From NCBI RefSeq assembly GCF_002632875.1, contig NZ_NJCX01000014.1, positions 55,633 through 119,632 on the forward strand: a stretch of 64,000 nt of DNA, read 5' to 3'. Shown here piece by piece: positions 19,261-31,559 of the stretch; positions within the stretch are counted from its first letter, which is position 1; the number at the start of each line of letters is the position of its first letter. Origin of the DNA: Xenorhabdus kozodoii. GTDB lineage: Bacteria; Pseudomonadota; Gammaproteobacteria; Enterobacterales; Enterobacteriaceae. The notes under the pieces are model-generated. The model searched no databases, was not told the DNA's origin, and worked only from the letters and a program-made list of their open reading frames with translations. Made by a program: the position numbers and the translations under genes.

Positions 19261-20517
19261 ATGAAATTTTCGCAATTCGGCAACAAATTTACACAAAATT
19301 CGGGAATTACCCGTCTGATGAATGATCTTAATCAAGGTCTGAGAACACCTGGCGCAATGATGTTAGGCGGTGGCAATCCTGCCCATATTCCAGCAATGGA
19401 TAAGTATTTTCAGCAGATATTGACTGACATGGCGTTAGACGGTCAATTAAGCGAAACCCTCTGTAACTATGACGGGCCACAAGGGAAAAACACCTTGATA
19501 GCGGCGTTAGCCCAGGAGTTAAGAGAAAAGCTCGGCTGGGATATCCACCCACAAAATATTGCCCTGACCAACGGCAGCCAAAGCGCTTTTTTCTATCTGT
19601 TTAACTTACTGGCTGGCCGCACTGAAGATGGCTCAATGAAGCGGGTTTTATTTCCTCTTGCGCCAGAATATATTGGCTATGCGGATTCAGGTTTGGATGA
19701 AGGATTATTTGTCGCCAATAAACCGAATATTGAATTGCTCCCCAACGGCCAATTTAAATACCACATCGATTTCGATCACCTGAATATTACCGACGATATC
19801 AACCTGATTTGCGTTTCTCGTCCGACCAACCCAACTGGCAACGTGATCACCGACGAAGAATTGCTGCATCTGGATAGCCTGGCTCAGCAACACCAGATCC
19901 CCCTACTGATAGACAATGCCTATGGTGTGCCATTCCCTGGTATCATTTTTAGCGAAGCGACCCCGCTATGGAATGACAATATTATTCTGTGCATGAGTTT
20001 GTCCAAACTGGGACTGCCCGGCTCTCGCTGCGGGATCATTGTCGCCAATGAAAAAATCATCAGTGCTATCAGTAACATGAATGGCATTATCAGCTTATCC
20101 CCTGGGGGAGTTGGGCCAGCTATCGCTTTGGAAATGATTAAACGTAACGACCTGTTCCGCTTGTCACAAGAGGTTATTCAACCCTTTTACAAACAGCGGG
20201 TAGATAACGTGATCACAACGATTCGGCGCTATATTTCGGAAGATCGCTGCCTTATCCATAAACCGGAAGGGGCGATATTCCTCTGGCTCTGGTTCAAGGA
20301 CTTACCCATCACGACCGAAGAACTTTATCAACGGTTAAAGAAACGCAAGGTACTGATGGTGCCGGGACATTTCTTCTTCCCAGGGCTGGAGCAGGATTGG
20401 CCACATGCCCACCAATGTATGCGAATGAACTATGTTCCTGATATTGAAAAGATCGAAGAAGGCATTCGAATTCTGTCTGAAGAGATTGAGTTAGCGCATA
20501 AAGAAGCAGGGAGCTGA
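19261..20517 (+). CDS. avtA: Valine-pyruvate aminotransferase AvtA
   Basis: 418 residues, a class I/II PLP-dependent aminotransferase that interconverts valine/2-ketoisovalerate with pyruvate/alanine. It aligns throughout with E. coli AvtA, from MKFSQFGNKFTQNSGITRLM, with the PLP lysine in SLSKLGLPGSRCG and the substrate arginine in MRMNYVP. The ATG at 19261 is chosen by homology; its ribosome site is weak, and an in-frame ATG at 19177 would add 28 unlikely residues. Confidence 0.95.
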   Translation: MKFSQFGNKFTQNSGITRLMNDLNQGLRTPGAMMLGGGNPAHIPAMDKYFQQILTDMALDGQLSETLCNYDGPQGKNTLIAALAQELREKLGWDIHPQNIALTNGSQSAFFYLFNLLAGRTEDGSMKRVLFPLAPEYIGYADSGLDEGLFVANKPNIELLPNGQFKYHIDFDHLNITDDINLICVSRPTNPTGNVITDEELLHLDSLAQQHQIPLLIDNAYGVPFPGIIFSEATPLWNDNIILCMSLSKLGLPGSRCGIIVANEKIISAISNMNGIISLSPGGVGPAIALEMIKRNDLFRLSQEVIQPFYKQRVDNVITTIRRYISEDRCLIHKPEGAIFLWLWFKDLPITTEELYQRLKKRKVLMVPGHFFFPGLEQDWPHAHQCMRMNYVPDIEKIEEGIRILSEEIELAHKEAGS

Positions 20518-20542
20518 TCTTTTATCGCAAGCGACCCTTAAT

Positions 20543-20576
20543 AAAAAAAAGCTCCCTCATTTTAGGGGGAGGGAGC
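20543..20576 (-). terminator. Strong minus-strand terminator between avtA and yidE
   Basis: GCTCCCTC pairs with GAGGGAGC, and the minus-strand side is followed by eight T. It lies about 310 bases beyond the yidE stop. It is either the end of a very long yidE 3' UTR or the end of a separate small transcript starting near 20724. Confidence 0.8.
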
Positions 20577-20724
20577 AAGATGATAACGAGGACTTTTTAC
20601 CTGCGAGCAGGACAGTAGTTATTAGAATCCCAAAAGAATTCTTCACACACATTTTTTCAAACAGGAAAGAAAAACAATCCCTGTTTTTATACCTTTCCCT
20701 GAACTGCATCTATTTAACCAGAAA
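20543..20724 (-). ncRNA. Candidate small RNA under a Fur-like box
   Basis: No ORF fits this stretch. On the minus strand a TATAAT (20736-20731) overlaps a Fur-box-like sequence and is followed about 180 bases later by a strong terminator with a long U tail, the layout of Hfq-dependent small RNAs. No good -35 is visible. The sequence does not resemble RyhB or other enterobacterial small RNAs I can recall. It could alternatively be the 3' UTR of yidE. Inference only. Confidence 0.35.
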
Positions 20725-20739
20725 ATGATTATTATAATG
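20721..20739. promoter_or_regulatory. Fur-box-like sequence overlapping a TATAAT
   Basis: GAAAATGATTATTATAATG matches the 19-bp Fur consensus GATAATGATAATCATTATC at 14 positions. It covers the candidate -10 element of the putative small RNA. Confidence 0.45.
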
Positions 20740-20885
20740 AATTGAATAGGCAGGATTTTTTGACCCTAAACTGCCGCTACTATCTCAAATTGCAGCCAAC
20801 TTAAGACAATTGAGCCACATTGTGTGATCTAAAGCACGTTTAGCCCATCAAATCATTTTCCTTAAGTAGCCAACCTTGGTCTAAG

Positions 20886-22544
20886 TCATAACGCCCAGAA
20901 AATAACGGCCAAAATTTGGGGAGACATGATCCTTAAAAACATCGCCAATGGATAAACTGTCGCATATGACAACGCCGCCGCCCCGCTGGTACTATGGATA
21001 CCATTAGCGAAAGCCAGCGCGGGAGGATCTGTCATGGCACCGGCCAGCACCCCGCATAAGCTGAGATAATTCATTTTGACCATGATGCGAGCCAGCAAGC
21101 TCACGGCTAACAGGGGAATTATCGTTATCAATGCACCATAACCAATCCATACCAATCCTTCGCCGTATAGCAGTGTATCAATGAAATTGCCGCCAGATTT
21201 CAGCCCGACGACCGCCAAAAACATCACAATCCCCAATTCACGTAATGCCAGGTTCGCGCTGGGCGGCATAAACCAATAAAGTTTGCCGAATGTACCAATC
21301 CGCCCCAAAATCAACGCAATGACCAAAGGCCCGCCTGCCAATCCCAGCCGTAACGCGGCCGGAAAACCGGGAACAAACAGAGGAATCGAACCTAATAAAA
21401 CCCCTAACCCTATCCCAATAAATACCGGTAGCATCTGAACTTGCTGGAGTTTTTGCTGCGAGTTACCCAACAGACGGGTGACGGCTTCGACAGCTTCAGG
21501 ACGACCGACAATATTGAGGATATCGCCAAACTGCAAACTGGCATTATTACTGGCAACCAGTTCAATGCCTGCACGATTGAGGCGAGTGACGACAACATCG
21601 TATTTCTGTTTTAAATTAAGCGCCCCAAGCCGCTGGCTCAATATTTCATCATTTGTCACCACCACCTTGACGGATTGAAGCATATCACTGGCAGTCGACA
21701 GCGAAACGTCGACCTCTTCCCCAATGACTAACCTAATCTGGTTCAGTACTTCTCGCTGCCCCACCAGATAAAGCAGATCCCCACTCTGGATCACGGTCGT
21801 TGGCTGAGGAACCATCAATAAATTTTCCCGTTTCAGGCGAGAGCAAACAACGTCATCATGATTGAGCAAAGGGATGTCCTGCATCATTAATCCAGTCAAA
21901 TTTGGATTACGTACAGCGATATTCATTGTCTGGAGCACTTCCCGGCTCTGATTGCTTTGGCTATCAAACGAATTGGCCTCCTGTTCAATGTTCACTCGGA
22001 AAAACAGGCGAACCAACCACATAACCAGCAAAATCCCGCAAATTCCCATGGGATAAGCCATTGCATAGCCCATTCCCATTTGGCTAACCAGTGAAGGCTC
22101 AGATCCTAAATCAACCAGAATTTGCTGCCCGGCGCCTAAAGATGGCGTATTTGTCACGGCACCGGAAAAAATACCTAAAATAATTGGCAAAGGAACATCA
22201 AACAATTTATGAATAATTGCAGCAACTAAACCCCCAATAATAACAATCAGGACAGCAAAACCATTTAATTTAAGGCCAGAAACCCGCAGGGAAGAAAAAA
22301 AGCCCGGCCCAACTTGAATACCAATAGTATAAACAAACAAAATTAAGCCAAATTCCTGAATAAAATGTAGCATGTCATTACTGAGAGACAGAGAATACAT
22401 CTGGGAAAAATGGCCTACAATAATCCCGCCAAACAACACCCCACCAATTCCAAGACCGATACCCTGTATTCGCCAGTTGCCTATCCATAACCCCAATGCG
22501 GCCGCCAGTGCCAGCAAGCTCATTGTCAATGCAATATCACCCAT
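20886..22544 (-). CDS. yidE: YidE, AspT/YidE/YbjL-family membrane transporter
   Basis: 552 residues, matching E. coli YidE in length and layout: five N-terminal membrane helices (from [20 protein letters not shown]), two cytoplasmic RCK_C/TrkA-C domains at roughly residues 200-370 (for example [20 protein letters not shown]), then five more helices. The AspT-group signatures [13 protein letters not shown] and [11 protein letters not shown] are present in the two halves. Members are predicted anion or dicarboxylate/amino-acid antiporters; the YidE substrate is unknown. In E. coli ibpAB lie upstream; here yidQ follows directly across a 421-bp gap. Confidence 0.93.
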   Translation of the reverse strand: MGDIALTMSLLALAAALGLWIGNWRIQGIGLGIGGVLFGGIIVGHFSQMYSLSLSNDMLHFIQEFGLILFVYTIGIQVGPGFFSSLRVSGLKLNGFAVLIVIIGGLVAAIIHKLFDVPLPIILGIFSGAVTNTPSLGAGQQILVDLGSEPSLVSQMGMGYAMAYPMGICGILLVMWLVRLFFRVNIEQEANSFDSQSNQSREVLQTMNIAVRNPNLTGLMMQDIPLLNHDDVVCSRLKRENLLMVPQPTTVIQSGDLLYLVGQREVLNQIRLVIGEEVDVSLSTASDMLQSVKVVVTNDEILSQRLGALNLKQKYDVVVTRLNRAGIELVASNNASLQFGDILNIVGRPEAVEAVTRLLGNSQQKLQQVQMLPVFIGIGLGVLLGSIPLFVPGFPAALRLGLAGGPLVIALILGRIGTFGKLYWFMPPSANLALRELGIVMFLAVVGLKSGGNFIDTLLYGEGLVWIGYGALITIIPLLAVSLLARIMVKMNYLSLCGVLAGAMTDPPALAFANGIHSTSGAAALSYATVYPLAMFLRIMSPQILAVIFWAL

Positions 22545-22965
22545 GACCTGCTTCCTTTACCAAAGGTTAATCATTTGGGAAATGAGTCATTTTCCCCTCA
22601 CGCCCATCATTGATAGCCTTGCCATCCATTAAATATTGGCATGAATTTACAGTAAGTTATGTGTTTTAAACCACATATTGTGTGGTTTAAACATTTTTAT
22701 ATCCCCCGTTTTATGCAGGGAAAGTTTTTATTTTTTATAGAAAACGAATTTAAAAAAATTGAAATTCAAATTACAAAAAAATTATTAAATTTAGCGATAA
22801 GTGCTATAGCAAACTGAATATTACCTGACTATAGTAACTAGTATTAAAGGGTGAAATAGCATTGAAGGGTGAACGATATAAAGGATTGCACCCGTCATGC
22901 TTTGGAAAAGTGGCGTTAAATAGCGAATAAAGTCTCTGATATTGGCAAATTAACTCATTGAGATC
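22545..22965. other. AT-rich divergent intergenic region yidE/yidQ
   Basis: 421 bases, strongly AT-rich, holding the divergent promoters of yidE and yidQ. It has a conspicuous 11-bp inverted repeat (separate entry) and a direct repeat of AAGGGTGAA (around 22848 and 22864). No small heat-shock protein gene or remnant was recognised, although ibpA-ibpB occupy this position in E. coli. Confidence 0.5.
22665..22691. repeat. Perfect inverted repeat in the yidE/yidQ gap
   Basis: TTTAAACCACA, 5-nt centre TATTG, then TGTGGTTTAAA. It is followed on the plus strand by CATTTTTAT. It could be an operator for a dimeric repressor or a terminator hairpin; the position between divergent genes favours an operator. 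Confidence 0.6.
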
Positions 22966-23322
22966 ATGGAAATGATGAAAAATTGTAAAGTGTTTCTATT
23001 ACTATGTACCACGTTAGGATGGTCACTTGTTACGGGTTGTTCCAGTATCATGACCCATAACGGTCCCCATCAAGGCTATTATTCTGGCGCAAAAGCAAAT
23101 ATTGGCATGCTGAAAGATGACAAAACCGGTTGGTTTATGAAACCTTTGCTGGCAATCGATCTGCCATTTTCTGCTTTACTGGACACCCTTCTGCTACCTT
23201 ATGATTATGTCCGTTCCGATCAAGATAGCGCAAAGCAATCCCCTAAACATCGTATAGAGCAGCTAGATGAAACCCCAATCGTCATATTGCCTGCACCAGA
23301 AACTGGTGACCACGATGCCTGA
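22966..23322 (+). CDS. yidQ: YidQ/YceK-family lipoprotein (DUF1375)
   Basis: 118 residues with a lipoprotein signal peptide: hydrophobic core VFLLLCTTLGWSLVTG and lipobox VTGC, giving a lipidated mature N-terminus at the Cys of CSSIMTH. The family core GYYSGAKANIGMLKDD and PFSALLDTLLLPYDYVRSDQ is clear. The start is uncertain among the ATGs at 22966, 22972 and 22975. YidQ stands beside yidR as in E. coli, here convergent. Function unknown. Confidence 0.85.
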   Translation: MEMMKNCKVFLLLCTTLGWSLVTGCSSIMTHNGPHQGYYSGAKANIGMLKDDKTGWFMKPLLAIDLPFSALLDTLLLPYDYVRSDQDSAKQSPKHRIEQLDETPIVILPAPETGDHDA

Positions 23323-23395
23323 TGATGAGCCATCACCCTTATCGTCTTAAATGGCACACTCTATCTCTATAGCCCGTTTTTATAAGCGCCATATC

Positions 23396-23423
23396 CAGGC
23401 ACCGCCATGCCCCGCGATGCCTG
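23396..23423 (+). terminator. Weak hairpin after yidQ
   Basis: CAGGCA/TGCCTG enclose a GC-rich loop and TTTTTAC follows. It lies between the convergent yidQ and yidR genes. Confidence 0.35.
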
Positions 23424-23441
23424 TTTTTACTTTTACCTGTT

Positions 23442-24731
23442 TCAGTTAATCCCGGTTTCAACCACACATAGTTGCCGGTAACCCTCAACATCACGCATAA
23501 AAGCGACATAGCGATCATCCGGTGATATCACTACCGCATCGGCAGAAGGTGCATCATCGGTACGCTCCGTTAAACGCTGCATTTTTCCAGTCTGGCTGTC
23601 GCAAAGTACAACACTATTATCACAGACACAGGCAAGAAACTGCCCACGGCTATCCCAGCTAAAGGCGGATTGTATACTGTGCTTGCTGTGGGTTATCTGC
23701 ATTGGCTCACCACCATTTGGTGAGACATACCATAGCTGGACAATCCCCGCTTCATCTTTCATCAGAAAACAGATTTTACTGCCATCCGGCGATATTCTGA
23801 GCCAATGACGTGGAATATTCACCACCCCTGGCCAGCGCCTGTTATGCGTGAAAGTTAAACGTTTCTGCTTCACTCCCGCAGGCGGTGTCGGTAACGTTGT
23901 CTCTGTACCCGCCAAAGGTTGGTGACCTGCTATGGCATAGTCATGGTCGTTTTCAGGCAAGTCAACGAGATAAATTTCCGGCACTTTTTCACCCTTGGCC
24001 GTGCACGTATCCCCAATAAAAGCCAGTGCCCAACGCTGCCATTGACCATTCTCTTTACGATATCCACGCAACCCTACCCACCCTTCTTCATAGGCTCGGT
24101 TGATATCATCACTTCCGGGACGCGGGGAAGCTGTCGTCTCGCTCACCACAACCGAAAAATAGCTCCCATCATATTCCCTCGGATGTTTTTTGGCCGGCAT
24201 CACCGCTCGCAAAGGAACAGCCACCGCCACATTACGTAAATCAAGTGCAGGATCTAATTCATGCATTACATGATCGTTGTAGGTAAAACTTAAGCGGCTG
24301 CTATCGGGACTGAAAACGTGGACATGCGTCCCGCCCCGCAAAGCGCCTGCGGTATAAGGTGGAGTAATGTCCATTGCATCAATGTTAATGGCCACGTTTG
24401 GCTGCGCATCGGAAACAATGACACCACGGCGGTGATGAAAATCATATTGCCACTGTGCATCCGGTTTCTCTGGGCCATGAATAAAGGCATAACGAACCGG
24501 CTTTTGTAGACTAACAGTCACAACCCCGACATGGGCACCCTCCTTTGCCTGATAGATAATTTCAGTTTGTCCATGATTAACATGAATTTTTTCTATCGTT
24601 AAACCGGTAAAAGATGCCCCATGAGGGCGAACGTCGTATACCAACCATTGGCTGTCTGGAGTCCAGACATTTATATTAGTTATCTGATGGCTACGGCTAT
24701 CGAATGTGATTTGACGTTCCTTAAAAACCAT
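23442..24731 (-). CDS. yidR: YidR, DUF3748 beta-propeller protein
   Basis: 429 residues. The pattern of repeated strands with TolB/DPP-type blades (for example [35 protein letters not shown]) shows a beta-propeller. It matches E. coli YidR (DUF3748), a protein of unknown function whose repeats resemble oligopeptidase/TolB propellers; no catalytic alpha/beta-hydrolase domain follows, so it is not a full S9 peptidase. No signal peptide is visible. Its neighbourhood with yidQ is conserved. Confidence 0.87.
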   Translation of the reverse strand: MVFKERQITFDSRSHQITNINVWTPDSQWLVYDVRPHGASFTGLTIEKIHVNHGQTEIIYQAKEGAHVGVVTVSLQKPVRYAFIHGPEKPDAQWQYDFHHRRGVIVSDAQPNVAINIDAMDITPPYTAGALRGGTHVHVFSPDSSRLSFTYNDHVMHELDPALDLRNVAVAVPLRAVMPAKKHPREYDGSYFSVVVSETTASPRPGSDDINRAYEEGWVGLRGYRKENGQWQRWALAFIGDTCTAKGEKVPEIYLVDLPENDHDYAIAGHQPLAGTETTLPTPPAGVKQKRLTFTHNRRWPGVVNIPRHWLRISPDGSKICFLMKDEAGIVQLWYVSPNGGEPMQITHSKHSIQSAFSWDSRGQFLACVCDNSVVLCDSQTGKMQRLTERTDDAPSADAVVISPDDRYVAFMRDVEGYRQLCVVETGIN

Positions 24732-24870
24732 TTTACTGCCTTCTTTTGCGGGGGTTCGGATAATAAAAACTAATTTTATTCAAATTCAGCTAAAAAATTT
24801 CAGTCGAGACGTTAATATTTCAACAGTACTCTTTACTTTACGTTACGTTATATTCCAGTTGATTAAACTT

Positions 24871-25488
24871 ATGCTACTCAGTGTCCTTTATATCATTGGT
24901 ATTACGGCTGAAGCCATGACAGGCGCCTTGGCCGCAGGTCGTCGAAAAATGGATGTCTTCGGCGTTATCATTATTGCTTCCGTGACAGCCATTGGTGGAG
25001 GCACTGTCCGTGATATTATTTTGGGGCACTATCCCCTCGGCTGGGTAAAAAATCCAGAATATATCGTGACCGTTGCCTGTGCTGCCGTGCTCACTATCTG
25101 GGTTGCCCCCATGATGAAACACCTACGCCGTCTGTTTCTTATTCTCGATGCAATTGGTTTAATCGTCTTCTCCATCATTGGTGCACAAATCGCGTTGGAT
25201 ATGCACTATAGCCCGATCATCGCCGCCATTGCCGCCGTGATTACTGGCGTTTTTGGGGGGGTATTGCGTGATATGTTTTGCAACACCATTCCCTTGGTAT
25301 TCCAAAAAGAAATTTATGCCGGTGTCTCTTTTGCCGCTGCCTGGCTCTATATCGCCTTACTGTATACGCCATTACATCCAAACAGCGTCATTTTGATTAC
25401 GCTTGTTGCCGGGCTGGCTGCACGACTGATCGCGATTCGTTACCGTCTTGGATTACCTATCTTCAATTATGATGGCTCCGATCACTGA
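24871..25488 (+). CDS. yicG: YicG, TRIC-like membrane protein (UPF0126)
   Basis: 205 residues, the length of E. coli YicG. Two homologous three-helix halves each carry the family motif: [20 protein letters not shown] near residue 45 and [20 protein letters not shown] near residue 130. These glycine-rich repeats define the prokaryotic TRIC cation-channel family. The start at 24871 is set by homology ([20 protein letters not shown]); a TTG four codons earlier is less likely. Confidence 0.92.
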   Translation: MLLSVLYIIGITAEAMTGALAAGRRKMDVFGVIIIASVTAIGGGTVRDIILGHYPLGWVKNPEYIVTVACAAVLTIWVAPMMKHLRRLFLILDAIGLIVFSIIGAQIALDMHYSPIIAAIAAVITGVFGGVLRDMFCNTIPLVFQKEIYAGVSFAAAWLYIALLYTPLHPNSVILITLVAGLAARLIAIRYRLGLPIFNYDGSDH

Positions 25489-25505
25489 GACCTTCATGAA
25501 CCTCT

Positions 25506-25522
25506 GGGGCAACCTTTTGCCC

Positions 25523-25523
<1 letters not shown>
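25506..25523. terminator. Short bidirectional hairpin between yicG and ligB
   Basis: GGGGCAA-CCTT-TTGCCCC sits between the convergent genes and touches the ligB stop codon. There is no long T-run on either side. Confidence 0.45.
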
Positions 25524-28358
<2,835 letters not shown>

Positions 28359-28412
28359 GCCAAGTTTCAGTATCATGCCCAGTCATTTATTTATCTGTGG
28401 AGTAGCACACAT

Positions 28413-28691
28413 ATGGCACGCGTAACTGTTCAAGACGCAGTAGAAAAAATTGGTAACCGTTTTGACCTGGTGTTGGTCGCTGCTCGCCGAGCACGCCAAC
28501 TGCAAGTGGGTGGCAAAGATCCCCTCGTTCCAGAAGAAAACGATAAGATGACTGTTCTTGCCCTGCGTGAAATTGAGCAAGGCCTCATCAACAACAAAAT
28601 TCTCGATGTTCGTGAACGTCAGGAACAGCAAGAGCAAGACGCCGCAGAAATCAAAGCCGTTTCTGCTATCGCTGCTGAAGGTCGTCGTTAA
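28413..28691 (+). CDS. rpoZ: RNA polymerase omega subunit
   Basis: 92 residues. [20 protein letters not shown] and ARRARQLQ match omega, which wraps the beta-prime C-terminus to assist assembly and forms part of one ppGpp site. It lies 54 bases after gmk and 18 before spoT, fitting a shared transcript. Confidence 0.98.
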   Translation: MARVTVQDAVEKIGNRFDLVLVAARRARQLQVGGKDPLVPEENDKMTVLALREIEQGLINNKILDVRERQEQQEQDAAEIKAVSAIAAEGRR

Positions 28692-28709
28692 TTTTACGGT
28701 AGGTCTGCC

Positions 28710-30824
28710 TTGTACCTGTTTGAAAGCCTGAATCAGCTAGTTCTGAAATATTTGCCTGAAGATCAAATTGATCTGCTTAAACAGGCCTATGTCGTTGCGC
28801 GGGATGCCCACGAAGGGCAAACTCGCTCCAGCGGTGAGCCATATATTACTCACCCTGTCGCTGTTTCCTGTATTTTGGCTGAAATGCGCCTTGACCATGA
28901 AACACTGATGGCGGCACTTTTGCACGATGTCATTGAAGATACGCCTGCAACATTTCAGGATATAGAACAGCTATTTGGCACGACCGTTGCCGGATTGGTG
29001 GAAGGGGTATCCAAGCTGGATAAGCTGAACTTCCGTGATAAAAAGGAAGCGCAGGCTGAAAACTTCCGCAAGATGATCATGGCAATGGTGCAGGATATTC
29101 GCGTCATTTTGATCAAACTGGCAGACCGTACACACAATATGCGAACCCTTGGCTCTCTGCGCCCCGATAAGCGGCGGCGCATTGCCAGGGAAACGCTAGA
29201 AATTTATAGTCCGCTAGCCCACCGTCTCGGTATTCATCACCTAAAAACGGAGCTGGAGGAACTTGGGTTTGAAGCCCTGTATCCAAACCGTTACCGCGTG
29301 ATTAAAGAGGTTGTGAAAGCCGCTCGTGGTAATCGCAAAGAGATGATCCAAAAAATTCTGTCTGAGATTGAAGGCAGGTTAACGGATGCCGGCATCAAAT
29401 GCACCGTGAGTGGCCGCGAAAAACATCTCTATTCAATCTATCGTAAGATGCGTCTGAAAGAACAGCGTTTCCATTCCATCATGGATATTTACGCCTTTCG
29501 CGTCATCGTCAATAATCTTGATACCTGCTACCGCGTACTGGGGCAAATGCACAGCTTGTACAAGCCACGTCCCGGCAGAGTAAAAGATTATATTGCCATC
29601 CCCAAAGCCAATGGCTACCAGTCCCTCCACACCTCCCTGATAGGCCCGCATGGGGTGCCTGTCGAAGTTCAGATCCGTACCGAAGATATGGATCAAATGG
29701 CGGAAATGGGGGTGGCTGCACACTGGGCTTATAAAGAGCAAGGGGAATCGGGTACGACTGCACAAGTCCGTGCCCAGCGCTGGATGCAAAGTTTGCTGGA
29801 ACTCCAGCAAAGTGCCGGCAGCTCTTTTGAATTTATTGAAAGCGTTAAATCTGATTTGTTCCCTGATGAGATTTACGTTTTTACCCCTGAAGGACGCATC
29901 GTTGAGTTACCGGCTGGCGCGACCCCGGTCGATTTTGCCTATGCCGTCCACACGGATATCGGCCACGCTTGTGTCGGGGCACGTGTTGATCGTCTGCCTT
30001 ATCCCTTGTCACAAACGCTTAGCAGTGGGCAAACTGTCGAAATTATTACGGCACCGGGTGCTCGCCCTAATGCTGCGTGGCTGAACTTTGTCGTGAGTTC
30101 CAAAGCACGTGCCAAAATCCGCCAGTTACTGAAAAACCTGAAACGGGATGATTCCATCAGTTTGGGGCGTCGCCTGCTCAATCATGCGCTTGGCAATGGC
30201 ACGAAAATTACCGATATTCCGCAAAAAAATATCAACAAAGAGCTGGCAAGGATGAAACTCGCCACGTTGGATGATTTGCTCGCGGAAATTGGCTTGGGCA
30301 ATGCCATGAGTGTGGTTGTCGCGCGCAATTTATTGCTCGGTTCACCAGAGAAAACACCAAACAACAATGGCAATTCTTCCCGTAAGCTGCCTATCAAGGG
30401 CGCTGATGGTATTTTGATTACTTTTGCCAAATGTTGTCGCCCCATTCCAGGCGACCCGATTATTGCCCACATCAGTCCCGGAAAAGGGTTGGTGATCCAC
30501 CACGAATCCTGTCGCAATATCCGTGGATACCAGAAAGAGCCGGAAAAATTCATGCCGGTTGAGTGGGATAAAGATATCAATAGCGATTTTATTGCTGAAA
30601 TTAAAGTCGATATGTTTAACCACCAAGGTGCACTGGCAAACCTGACTGCCGCCATTAATGATGTCAACTCCAATATTCAAAGCATGAATACAGAGGAAAA
30701 AGATGGCCGCGTTTACTGTGCTTTCATCAGGCTGACGACCAAAGACCGTATCCAGCTAGCGAATATCATGCGTAAGATACGTGTCATGCCAGACGTGATG
30801 CGAGTCAGCCGTAACCGAAATTAA
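28710..30824 (+). CDS. spoT: Bifunctional (p)ppGpp synthetase/hydrolase SpoT
   Basis: 704 residues. N-terminal HD hydrolase domain (ALLHDVIEDTPATF near residue 72), synthetase domain (YKPRPGRVKDYIAIPKANGY near 290), TGS domain (DEIYVFTPEGRIVELPAGAT near 390) and C-terminal ACT domain (NHQGALANLTAAINDVNSNI). It balances ppGpp synthesis and degradation in response to carbon, iron and fatty-acid stress. The start is TTG at 28710 (MYLFESLNQL), the same rare start as in E. coli, which keeps translation low. Confidence 0.98.
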   Translation: MYLFESLNQLVLKYLPEDQIDLLKQAYVVARDAHEGQTRSSGEPYITHPVAVSCILAEMRLDHETLMAALLHDVIEDTPATFQDIEQLFGTTVAGLVEGVSKLDKLNFRDKKEAQAENFRKMIMAMVQDIRVILIKLADRTHNMRTLGSLRPDKRRRIARETLEIYSPLAHRLGIHHLKTELEELGFEALYPNRYRVIKEVVKAARGNRKEMIQKILSEIEGRLTDAGIKCTVSGREKHLYSIYRKMRLKEQRFHSIMDIYAFRVIVNNLDTCYRVLGQMHSLYKPRPGRVKDYIAIPKANGYQSLHTSLIGPHGVPVEVQIRTEDMDQMAEMGVAAHWAYKEQGESGTTAQVRAQRWMQSLLELQQSAGSSFEFIESVKSDLFPDEIYVFTPEGRIVELPAGATPVDFAYAVHTDIGHACVGARVDRLPYPLSQTLSSGQTVEIITAPGARPNAAWLNFVVSSKARAKIRQLLKNLKRDDSISLGRRLLNHALGNGTKITDIPQKNINKELARMKLATLDDLLAEIGLGNAMSVVVARNLLLGSPEKTPNNNGNSSRKLPIKGADGILITFAKCCRPIPGDPIIAHISPGKGLVIHHESCRNIRGYQKEPEKFMPVEWDKDINSDFIAEIKVDMFNHQGALANLTAAINDVNSNIQSMNTEEKDGRVYCAFIRLTTKDRIQLANIMRKIRVMPDVMRVSRNRN

Positions 30825-30829
30825 AGGGT

Positions 30830-31537
30830 ATGAATCCTAAACGTTACGCACGTATTTGCCAGATGATGGCAATGCGTCAACCTGACCTGACGATCTGTTT
30901 AGAAGAAGTTCACAAACCCCATAACGTATCCGCCGTTATTCGTACTGCGGATGCCGTTGGTATCCACCAAATCCATGCTATCTGGCCTACTGAGCAATTA
31001 AGGACTCAACTCGCTTCCGCAGCGGGCAGTCATAGCTGGGTTCAGGTAAAAACCCATGCCACGATTGAACAAGCTGTTCACCAATTTAAATCTGATGGCA
31101 TGCAAGTGCTGGCAACCCATCTTTCTGATAAGGCCGTCGATTTTCGCCAAATTGATTACACTAAACCTACCTGCATTATTATGGGGCAGGAGAAAAAAGG
31201 TATCTCAAAACAAGCCATCGCTTTAGCCGATCACGATATCATTATTCCAATGGCCGGTATGGTGCAGTCACTGAATGTCTCTGTTGCATCTGCTTTGATC
31301 CTGTATGAAGCACAACGACAACGTCAATTGGCGGGCATGTACCCGCGGGAAAAAAGCATGCTGTCGGAAGAGGAACAGCAAAAGCTGCTGTTCGAAGGTG
31401 GATATCCCGTGTTAGCCACCGTTGCCCGCCGTAAAGGACTGCAACAACCTTTGATAGATGAGCAAGGGCACATCATTGCCAGTGAGTCATGGTGGTCAGC
31501 TATGCAAGCAACAACGGCACCATCAGCAAGGAAATAA
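30830..31537 (+). CDS. trmH: tRNA (guanosine-18-2'-O)-methyltransferase
   Basis: 235 residues of the SPOUT superfamily, methylating the 2'-OH of G18 in the tRNA D-loop. N-terminal TrmH helix region (MNPKRYARICQMMAMRQPDL), knot motifs CIIMGQEKKGISKQAIALAD and MVQSLNVSVASALILYEAQR. It starts 5 bases after the spoT stop, so it is probably translationally coupled. Confidence 0.96.
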   Translation: MNPKRYARICQMMAMRQPDLTICLEEVHKPHNVSAVIRTADAVGIHQIHAIWPTEQLRTQLASAAGSHSWVQVKTHATIEQAVHQFKSDGMQVLATHLSDKAVDFRQIDYTKPTCIIMGQEKKGISKQAIALADHDIIIPMAGMVQSLNVSVASALILYEAQRQRQLAGMYPREKSMLSEEEQQKLLFEGGYPVLATVARRKGLQQPLIDEQGHIIASESWWSAMQATTAPSARK

Positions 31538-31559
31538 ATCACACTGACGGAGAAATCGC

